Notes under the pieces: model-generated
Seen by the model: the letters and a program-made list of their open reading frames with translations, nothing else
Told to the model about the DNA's origin: nothing
Databases searched by the model: none
Assembly: GCA_023255355.1 (NCBI GenBank)
Contig: JALRIU010000274.1
Coordinates: 1-7,588, forward strand
Reading direction: 5' to 3'
DNA length: 7,588 nt
DNA from: Pseudomonadales bacterium
GTDB lineage: Bacteria; Pseudomonadota; Gammaproteobacteria; Pseudomonadales; JAHEIH01
Shown: positions 1-5,161 of the stretch, in pieces
Position numbering within the stretch: the stretch's first letter is position 1
Layout: the number at the start of each line of letters is the position of its first letter
Translations under genes and position numbers: made by a program

Positions 1-575
1 AGGGGTTTTGAATTATCGGCCTCTAAACGGCGAAGGTCCTTACGGGCCACGTCATCGTGCAAGGCAAAATGGCTTTGACTTAGCAAGGTACCGCTAAGCC
101 CATCATAGACATTCCAGGTCACCTGCGTACGACGGGTTTGACTACCTAACAATCTAAAATCAAAGTAGTCGGCCACTTCTGATGCCGCTGACTGACCTTC
201 ATCAACCACTGACAATTGACCAAACAGAATATACTGCACATTACGGTTATGATTAATTTTCAGAACCTGTTGTTGCACAGTGGGCCAATGATCAAAGCTA
301 TTTTTTGGAGGAATAATCTGTGCTTCTGGCGCATAGATAAGCTCGATATTGTTAGAATCTAGCTTTCTGTAAAACTGCTCTAAATAGGTTTTCGCTATAT
401 GCGGAGTATTGAAGGTAGATTGGCCGCTGAGCTGCTGCATACCCACCACCATCAGCGATTTTCGATAGGGCGTAGCTGCACATTCATTCAATTGATAGGT
501 CTGCACCAACGAGGGTTTAGGCTGCTGACAGCCCAGGATCAATAACGAAAACACAATAATTAGACAGCGTTTCAT
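1..575 (-). CDS. Putative outer-membrane lipoprotein, FlgT middle-domain-like (3' end cut by window edge)
   Basis: The frame stays open for 191 codons from the ATG at 575-573 to the left edge, so the C-terminus is missing. The start overlaps the flgJ stop by one base (TAATG), which indicates translational coupling. The N-terminus MKRCLIIVFSLLILGC is a type II signal peptide with a lipobox ending at Cys16. The next residue is Gln, not Asp, which favours the outer membrane. The mature part has beta-strand-like segments: KSLMVVG (39-45), VQYILFG (113-119) followed by QLSVVDE, and WNVYDGLSGTLL (154-165). The layout of a strand ending in G and a later VYDG.(S/T)G segment resembles the middle domain of FlgT, the Vibrio H-ring protein around the LP ring. 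That match is from memory and moderate. A general CsgG/LpoB/TolB-N-like lipoprotein is the alternative. Its place after flgJ supports a flagellar role. Coding is nearly certain; the function is tentative. Confidence 0.8.
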   Translation of the reverse strand, partial: MKRCLIIVFSLLILGCQQPKPSLVQTYQLNECAATPYRKSLMVVGMQQLSGQSTFNTPHIAKTYLEQFYRKLDSNNIELIYAPEAQIIPPKNSFDHWPTVQQQVLKINHNRNVQYILFGQLSVVDEGQSAASEVADYFDFRLLGSQTRRTQVTWNVYDGLSGTLLSQSHFALHDDVARKDLRRLEADNSKP

Positions 576-1579
576 TAGGCGCCTCGCACGGTGTTAAAGA
601 CATTCGATGAGAGAATTTGGCCAATTTTATCGGCGTATCGCGGATCGGTAGCATAACCAGCCTGCTGCAGTTCTGTGGCATATTGCGAGGCATTACTGCC
701 CTGCTCTAACGCTTGCTGGTAACGTGGGCTTTCGCTAATAAACTTAAGGTAATCGTTAAACGATTCTTCAAAGTTATTGTAGGCTCTAAATTGTGCCCGC
801 TCGCGCACAGCTACCCCATTGTTGTATTCCACTGTTGCAACCGAAATTCGATCACCCGACCAACGTGCATCGGCTTTAATATTAAACAAATTATAGCTCG
901 AGGCACCCTGCTCATTTTGGTTGATATACTTGCCCCAACCTGTTTCCAACGCCGCTTGCGCTAATAGTGCTTTGGGGTCTACCCCCATGGCACGGCCAAC
1001 CTTATCGGCTAGCGGTTGCAGGTGCTGGATAAATTCTTCTGGAGTGGAGAAAGAGATGAGTTCTGAGTGCTGTGTACTGAGTGCTGAGTGCTGGGTGCTG
1101 AGGGATGAGTGCTGAGCGCCCTCTGCCATTCCTGCGGAGGCAGGAATCTCTTGCCCTTGCATCACCGCAGGCCCAACCGAACGATCAGATAACGTCGTTT
1201 GATCCAACGTTTCCACCCGCTGCGGTTTTGCGTTGTACTGACTCAATTGACGGTAAATCACGTCCGCCAGCCCCATCCCTTTACCTTGCGACAAGGTCAG
1301 TGATAACTGATTATCCAGCATGTCTTGGTAAAAGTCGGTTTCATTGCTATTCAGATAACTGCCTTCGCTAAATACCGCATTGGCATCGCGCATACTGTCG
1401 AGCATCATTTTGACAAACACTGATTCAAACTGCTGCGCAACCGCTTTGATACTTGCATCGGAGTTCTTGCCATCATCCAAGCTTTTTAAGGCGCTTAAAT
1501 CGTTGTACATGGCGTTGCTCGGCCCCGACTTTGCCGGAGCTGAAGCATTCATCATTGCCATATCCAAACGGCTGGTCAT
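575..1579 (-). CDS. flgJ: FlgJ, flagellar rod-capping protein with peptidoglycan glucosaminidase domain
   Basis: FlgJ is exported to the periplasm, caps the growing rod and cuts peptidoglycan so the rod can pass. The product has 334 residues. Residues about 40-112 match the rod-binding domain (AVAQQFESVFVKMML at 46-60, then DFYQDMLDNQLS and GKGMGLADVIYRQL). Residues about 178-334 are a GH73-type glucosaminidase: AALETGWGK carries the expected catalytic Glu212, followed by SSYNLFNIKA (227-236) and GYATDPRYADKI (308-319). The ATG directly abuts the flgI stop (TAAATG) with only a weak GGTG ribosome-binding site inside flgI, so expression probably depends on coupling. Met7, Met9 or Met10 are possible alternative starts. 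The linker between the domains (about 113-177) is odd: residues 144-176 are encoded by a palindromic repeat and a 7-bp tandem repeat, giving three copies of a QHSxLxx heptapeptide. Salmonella FlgJ is 316 residues, so the extra length fits this insertion. Confidence 0.96.
   Translation of the reverse strand: MTSRLDMAMMNASAPAKSGPSNAMYNDLSALKSLDDGKNSDASIKAVAQQFESVFVKMMLDSMRDANAVFSEGSYLNSNETDFYQDMLDNQLSLTLSQGKGMGLADVIYRQLSQYNAKPQRVETLDQTTLSDRSVGPAVMQGQEIPASAGMAEGAQHSSLSTQHSALSTQHSELISFSTPEEFIQHLQPLADKVGRAMGVDPKALLAQAALETGWGKYINQNEQGASSYNLFNIKADARWSGDRISVATVEYNNGVAVRERAQFRAYNNFEESFNDYLKFISESPRYQQALEQGSNASQYATELQQAGYATDPRYADKIGQILSSNVFNTVRGA
1065..1120. repeat. 7-bp tandem repeat tract inside flgJ (8 units)
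   Basis: Eight adjacent heptamers on the plus strand: GAGTGCT, GTGTACT, GAGTGCT, GAGTGCT, GGGTGCT, GAGGGAT, GAGTGCT, GAGCGCC. Because 7 and 3 are coprime, the coding strand repeats every seven codons and encodes QHSSLST, QHSALST, QHSELIS (FlgJ residues 156-176). The tract lies between the rod-binding and glucosaminidase domains, where extra residues are tolerated. Confidence 0.9.
1128..1147. repeat. REP-like palindrome inside flgJ
   Basis: A perfect 8-bp inverted repeat, ATTCCTGC (1128-1135) and GCAGGAAT (1140-1147), with loop GGAG. It matches from memory the widespread dispersed palindrome of the type CATTCCTGCGxAGGCAGGAATC found between genes in many proteobacteria. Here it is translated in frame as EIPASAGMAEG (FlgJ residues 144-154), a peptide typical of translated copies of this element. 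It begins 7 bases from the end of the heptamer tract. Confidence 0.8.
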
Positions 1580-2683
1580 TTAGATCACCATGAGATCAGC
1601 GCGCAATGCGCCGGCTTGTTTCATGGCTTCGAGAATCGCCATCAAATCACCTGGGCTAGCACCGACTTCGTTGACGGCACGTACGATATCATTGAGGTCA
1701 ACACCGGCATCAAACACAAACATGGGGTTGCCAGATTCATCGATACTGATATTACTGTTAGGCGTAACAATCGTTTCACCTTGACCAAATGGCGCGATAG
1801 GCTGACTCACATCAAAACCTTCACGTACGGTTACCGTTAAACCACCTTGGGTAATCGCCACCGGTGATACTTTGACGTGTTTGTTAATCACCACGGTACC
1901 GGTACGAGAGTTGAGAATAATTTTGGCTGGTGCCTCACCGATCTCGATATCTAGATCCTCTAGCATCGCCATATAACTGACCCGCTGGCTAGCATCGCGC
2001 GGTGCGCTGACATGAATTGAGCCCGCATCAATCGCTAAGGCGACCTCTGAACCAAGTAGATTATTGATGGTTTCAACCACGCTGCGAGCGGTTGAAAAGT
2101 CAGGTTCTAACAAGTTAAACACCAAGTGGCTTTGCTCAGCAAACGAGGTTTCGACCTCGCGTTCAACAATCGCGCCGCTAGGAATACGCCCGACACTCAA
2201 GGTGTTTTTTTGCACGGAAGAGCCGTCTCGACCTGAGGCACCTACACCGCCAACAATTAAGTTACCTTGCGCTAAGGCATAGATATTACCGTCAACCCCT
2301 TTGAGTTGTGAGAGCAATAAGCTACCACCGCGCAGGCTTTTGGCATTACCGATCGACGATACGGTGATATCTAATTTTTGACCAGGTTTGGCAAAGGCCG
2401 GCAACTGGGCATGAATCGCCACTGCCGCGACATTTTTTAACTGAAAGGTCATTCCATCTGGCAGTTTTACACCAAACTGCTTTAACATATTCACAAACGA
2501 TTGGGTGGTAAATGGTGTTTGCGTGGTTTGGTCACCGGTGCCATCTAGACCAACCACTAAACCATAACCGACCAGTTGGTTCTCACGCACCCCCTCTAGA
2601 CGAGCGATATCCTTTAAGCGATCGGCCTGAGTAAAGGGAGCTAACATTAGCAAAGCAATGATGTAATAACGAAGAGTTTTCAT
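1580..2683 (-). CDS. flgI: FlgI, flagellar P-ring protein
   Basis: FlgI forms the periplasmic P-ring around the distal rod in the peptidoglycan layer. The product is 367 residues, the usual size. A Sec signal peptide spans residues 1-20 ([20 protein letters not shown]) with cleavage likely before [13 protein letters not shown]. The family signature [17 protein letters not shown] lies at about 38-54, followed by [17 protein letters not shown]. Later come the NPNFxTA-like segment [17 protein letters not shown] and the C-terminal [10 protein letters not shown] chose the ATG at 2683-2681 because it begins the signal peptide and has GAGGTG upstream, overlapping the flgH stop. A start at 2716 is open but would overlap flgH and put a non-signal leader in front. 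The gap to flgH is 7 bases, and the gene is followed without gap by flgJ. Confidence 0.98.
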   Translation of the reverse strand: MKTLRYYIIALLMLAPFTQADRLKDIARLEGVRENQLVGYGLVVGLDGTGDQTTQTPFTTQSFVNMLKQFGVKLPDGMTFQLKNVAAVAIHAQLPAFAKPGQKLDITVSSIGNAKSLRGGSLLLSQLKGVDGNIYALAQGNLIVGGVGASGRDGSSVQKNTLSVGRIPSGAIVEREVETSFAEQSHLVFNLLEPDFSTARSVVETINNLLGSEVALAIDAGSIHVSAPRDASQRVSYMAMLEDLDIEIGEAPAKIILNSRTGTVVINKHVKVSPVAITQGGLTVTVREGFDVSQPIAPFGQGETIVTPNSNISIDESGNPMFVFDAGVDLNDIVRAVNEVGASPGDLMAILEAMKQAGALRADLMVI

Positions 2684-2690
2684 AGGCACC

Positions 2691-3377
2691 TCAGAAAGGC
2701 CAAAGCGCGCTGACAAAAAAGCGTGATAACCAACCCTGACGGTTTGTATCGGCTAATTCACCGGTGCCACTGTATGTGATTCTTGCATCAGCCAGCTTGG
2801 TCGATGCAATGGTATTGTCCAAGGCAATATCCTCGGGACGAATTAAGCCACGAATACGAATATATTCCTCGCCACGATTTAAGGTCATCCATTTTTCGCC
2901 ACGCACGGCCAAGTTGCCATTTGGTAATACCTCAGACACCGTCACCGCGATATTGCCACTTAAGCTATTGCTCATATCGCTGGCTGCACTGCCGCTAAAG
3001 CCGCGTTGATGATCAACCGAATTCAACTTTCCTAGGTTCACACCAAGGCCAAGCTCGTTAGAGAGTGGCGATAATAAATCTGGACCCGTTAAGTCGTTAG
3101 TTGAATTTTTACTTGCGGTAGTATCAGCAGATTTGCTCGATACTGTGCGTTCAACTAGCACGATAGTAATGATGTCGCCGACGCGATTACTACGATTATC
3201 GGCAAACAGGGCCATTTCGCTGTTGGGCTGATAAATACCGCCTTTGTTGACACGAATCGGGGCAGGTTCAGCCGGAACTGCAGGCGTATACGCTTGCTCG
3301 CCAGGTACTGGACCGCGAGGTGTGCTGGCGCAAGCGCTCAACAACATCACTAAGCTAAGACCAATTAACGGTTTCAT
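2691..3377 (-). CDS. flgH: FlgH, flagellar L-ring lipoprotein
   Basis: FlgH forms the outer-membrane L-ring that works with the FlgI P-ring as a bushing for the rod. The product has 228 residues, close to the family norm. The N-terminus [16 protein letters not shown] is a lipoprotein signal with the acylated Cys at 16, followed by a Pro-rich spacer (about 20-43). Family motifs are present: [29 protein letters not shown] (47-75), the Ser/Thr/Lys-rich stretch after [47 protein letters not shown], and the C-terminal [21 protein letters not shown] (201-221). AGGAG lies about 9 bases before the ATG. The gap from the flgG stop is 18 bases, which fits a single operon. Confidence 0.98.
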   Translation of the reverse strand: MKPLIGLSLVMLLSACASTPRGPVPGEQAYTPAVPAEPAPIRVNKGGIYQPNSEMALFADNRSNRVGDIITIVLVERTVSSKSADTTASKNSTNDLTGPDLLSPLSNELGLGVNLGKLNSVDHQRGFSGSAASDMSNSLSGNIAVTVSEVLPNGNLAVRGEKWMTLNRGEEYIRIRGLIRPEDIALDNTIASTKLADARITYSGTGELADTNRQGWLSRFFVSALWPF

Positions 3378-3395
3378 ATCGCTAGTCTCCTAGAC

Positions 3396-4181
3396 CTAAA
3401 CGTTCTGGTTGAGGTACTGCAACATTTGGTCTGCGGTTGAAATGACTTTAGAGTTCATCTCATACACGCGCTGGGCGGTGATCATATTGACCATCTCTTC
3501 GACCACATCGACGTTAGAGGTCTCGAGCATACCCTGCTCTAGTGAGCCCAAACCTTCGACACCTGCGGTACCCACTTGTGGGTTACCACTGGATCCGGTT
3601 TCTTTGAACAGGTTGCCGCCAATTGCCTGCAAGCCTGCTGGGTTGATGAAGTCGGTGACCTGAATAGAACCTAAATTGGTAGGCTGCGGACTACCATTAA
3701 CCTGAGCGCTAACTACACCGTCTTTACCGATGGTGATACTTTGCGCGTCGGTAGGCACGGTGATATTAGGCTGCAACAAGAAACCAGATGAATTCACCAT
3801 TTGGCCATCGGCATTGATCGAGAACTGGCCATCACGGGTATAGGCTTGTGAGCCATCGGGCATTAACACTTCAAAAAATCCACGGCCGTTGATGGCAACA
3901 TCAAGCGCTTGCTCGGTGACCTGCATGTTGCCTTCGGTAAATTGCTTTTGAGTAGCCACAACGCGCACACCAGAACCCAACTGCACACCAGTCGGTAATT
4001 GCGAGTTTTCGGCAGACTGCGCACCAGGCTGACGCTGTGTTTGATACAAAAGATCTTCAAAGACTGCACGATCTCGCTTGTAGCCAATCGTTGCCGCATT
4101 TGAAAGGTTGTTTGAAATAGTTGTGAGCTGGGTATCTTGAGCGCTCAATCCTGTTTTACTAATCCATAGGGCTGCATGCAT
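3396..4181 (-). CDS. flgG: FlgG, flagellar distal rod protein
   Basis: FlgG makes the long distal part of the axial rod between the proximal rod and the hook. It is exported by the flagellar type III apparatus without a cleaved signal. The product has 261 residues against 260 in Salmonella. The N-terminal rod-family motif is clear (ALWISKTGLSAQ at 4-15; SNNLSNAATIGYKRDR at 23-38), as is the C-terminal helix (VVEEMVNMITAQRVYEMNSK, then VISTADQMLQYLNQNV). Residues 46-63 (YQTQRQPGAQSAENSQLP) correspond to the FlgG-specific segment known in Salmonella to make the rod straight and rigid, which separates this protein from FlgE and FlgF. GAGAGGA stands upstream of the ATG, and 16 bases separate it from flgF. 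Confidence 0.98.
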   Translation of the reverse strand: MHAALWISKTGLSAQDTQLTTISNNLSNAATIGYKRDRAVFEDLLYQTQRQPGAQSAENSQLPTGVQLGSGVRVVATQKQFTEGNMQVTEQALDVAINGRGFFEVLMPDGSQAYTRDGQFSINADGQMVNSSGFLLQPNITVPTDAQSITIGKDGVVSAQVNGSPQPTNLGSIQVTDFINPAGLQAIGGNLFKETGSSGNPQVGTAGVEGLGSLEQGMLETSNVDVVEEMVNMITAQRVYEMNSKVISTADQMLQYLNQNV

Positions 4182-4197
4182 GATAATGTCCTCTCAC

Positions 4198-4941
4198 TTA
4201 CAATTGCATCATTCGGCTAGACTGCTCGTTGGCGTCTCCAACCGTCTGCATCATTTTTACTTGGGTTTCGTATTGGCGCGCTAGCACCAACATTTCGATC
4301 ATGGCGTTAACGGTATTGACGTTACTGCCTTCAACAAAGCCAGAGACGATACGCGCCGAAGGGTCAATCTCAGCCTCTGCGCCGTCGCGCATCACAATGT
4401 TGCCGTCGTTATTTTTAACAAGATCAGCCGTATCAGGGCTGACGAGCTTGAGACGATCAACCGTCACCAATACTTCAGGACCTTGGCCCTTGCCGCGCAC
4501 GGTAATCGAACCATCGATACCGACTTCGATACTTTCGTATGGAGGGATAGCAATCGGACCACCGTTGCCTACCACCACATCACCACGATCGGTGACTAGT
4601 TGACCATTGGCATCAACATTTAAACTCGCACTGCGTGTTAGGTATTCATTACCGTCAACGTCTTGTACGGCAAGCCAAGCATTATCGGCAATGGCAATAT
4701 CTAAATCGCGGCCGGTCTCTTGTAATGGACCTGCACTAAAGTCGGTTGTGGTGCCGTTAACTAGCGCAAAGGCCCGACTGTCGAACATATCGTTATCAGC
4801 CTCAACCTTACTGGTCTTAGCCAACACCATATCTTGTTTAAAACCAGTGGTATTCGCGTTGGCGAGATTGTTGGCGTACACCGACTGTGCCTGCAGATTG
4901 TGCTTAGCACCGGTCATTGCAATGTAAAGCGCCTTGTCCAT
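4198..4941 (-). CDS. flgF: FlgF, flagellar proximal rod protein
   Basis: FlgF is a minor proximal-rod subunit exported by the flagellar type III system. The product has 247 residues. The N-terminal motif MDKALYIAMTGAKHNLQAQS leads into VYANNLANANTTGFKQD (21-37), and the C-terminal axial helix is VNTVNAMIEMLVLARQYETQ (208-227) followed by VKMMQ. I chose the ATG at 4941-4939 because the family N-terminus starts there, with AGAGAGGT just upstream and a sigma-54-like promoter 54-69 bases before it. The frame stays open up to 5109, but that extension (with many Arg and Cys residues) translates the promoter and repeats, so it is not protein. It is the first gene of the flgFGHIJ unit. Confidence 0.97.
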   Translation of the reverse strand: MDKALYIAMTGAKHNLQAQSVYANNLANANTTGFKQDMVLAKTSKVEADNDMFDSRAFALVNGTTTDFSAGPLQETGRDLDIAIADNAWLAVQDVDGNEYLTRSASLNVDANGQLVTDRGDVVVGNGGPIAIPPYESIEVGIDGSITVRGKGQGPEVLVTVDRLKLVSPDTADLVKNNDGNIVMRDGAEAEIDPSARIVSGFVEGSNVNTVNAMIEMLVLARQYETQVKMMQTVGDANEQSSRMMQL

Positions 4942-4994
4942 GGGACCTCTCTTGTCGAAACTCGACGTCAAAAAAATGTTGTCATGGATAGTTT

Positions 4995-5010
4995 TGCAAT
5001 AAGGGTGCCA
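4995..5010 (-). promoter_or_regulatory. Sigma-54 (RpoN) type promoter of the flgFGHIJ operon
   Basis: On the minus strand the sequence reads TTGGCAC, then CCTTA, then TTGCA. This has the full -24 element (TGGCAC, invariant GG at 5009-5008) and -12 element (TTGCA, invariant GC at 4997-4996) with the standard 5-base spacing. Transcription would start near 4984, leaving about 43 untranslated bases before flgF. It lies downstream of an intrinsic terminator for flgE, as expected for an independent operon promoter. In Pseudomonas and Vibrio, rod and hook genes of this class are RpoN-dependent and need a FleR/FlrC-type activator; applying that here is inference. Confidence 0.85.
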
Positions 5011-5022
5011 AGTTTTAGAAAG

Positions 5023-5050
5023 GAGGGCTGAGTACTGGGTGCGGGGTGCT
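5023..5050. repeat. 7-bp tandem repeat tract beside the flgF promoter (4 units)
   Basis: The plus strand reads GAGGGCT, GAGTACT, GGGTGCG, GGGTGCT as four adjacent imperfect heptamers of a GAGTGCT-like consensus. The same family occurs as eight units inside flgJ at 1065-1120. The tract ends 12 bases upstream of the -24 element and abuts the hairpin at 5052-5078. Confidence 0.75.
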
Positions 5051-5051
5051 G

Positions 5052-5078
5052 GCAGAAAATTGCTCCTGCATTTTCTGC
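5052..5078. repeat. Perfect 9-bp inverted repeat, 9-base loop
   Basis: The arms are GCAGAAAAT (5052-5060) and ATTTTCTGC (5070-5078) around the loop TGCTCCTGC. No U-run follows on either strand, so it does not look like an intrinsic terminator. It lies directly beside the heptamer tract and may be part of one composite dispersed repeat; an activator site or RNA hairpin is also possible. Confidence 0.6.
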
Positions 5079-5118
5079 ACTTCCACCTTCCATGGCGGTC
5101 GAGCGCCAAATACTGAAT

Positions 5119-5151
5119 AAAAAAAGAGCGGCAATTTCATGCCGCTTTTTT
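5119..5151 (-). terminator. Intrinsic terminator after flgE
   Basis: On the minus strand, AGCGGC (5146-5141), an 8-base loop, GCCGCT (5132-5127), then C and seven T (5125-5119). The A-rich stretch before the stem can extend the pairing. It starts about 10 bases after the flgE stop codon. It should end the upstream hook transcript, or reduce read-through into flgF. The plus strand also has a T-run (5146-5151), so it could act in both directions, but no plus-strand gene is seen. Confidence 0.85.
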
Positions 5152-5161
5152 AAACCAACCC

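Larger units (their letters stand above)
4942..5161. other. flgE-flgF intergenic region
   Basis: This 220-bp gap is the only sizeable one in the window. Going in the direction of transcription it holds the flgE terminator (5151-5119), an apparently unique stretch (5118-5079), a hairpin with 9-bp arms (5078-5052), a tract of 7-bp repeats (5050-5023), the sigma-54-like promoter (5010-4995) and a roughly 43-base flgF leader with its ribosome-binding site. No RNA gene or small coding gene is supported here. The region between terminator and promoter is where an activator such as a FleR/FleQ-type enhancer-binding protein would be expected to bind, but I cannot pick out a site. Confidence 0.85.

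Noticed and set aside
1065..1120. CRISPR-like array
   Set aside because: Units are 7 bp and directly adjacent, with no spacers; it is a minisatellite.
1105..1371. Plus-strand open frame with an FLRRQES-like segment
   Set aside because: The segment is simply the other-strand translation of the REP-like palindrome in flgJ, a common source of false gene calls.
2684..2716. Longer flgI starting at 2716
   Set aside because: It would overlap flgH by 26 bases and place a non-signal leader before an obvious Sec signal peptide; the ATG at 2683 has its own ribosome-binding site.
3863..4099. Minus-strand 78-codon open frame in another frame of flgG
   Set aside because: It lies entirely inside flgG and lacks any independent support.
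4229..4603. Plus-strand open frame of 124 codons opposite flgF
   Set aside because: Antisense shadow of flgF with no family features.
4942..5109. Longer flgF with 56 extra N-terminal residues
   Set aside because: The extension translates the hairpin, heptamers and sigma-54 promoter, has an atypical Arg/Cys-rich composition, and the FlgF family N-terminus and ribosome-binding site are at 4941.
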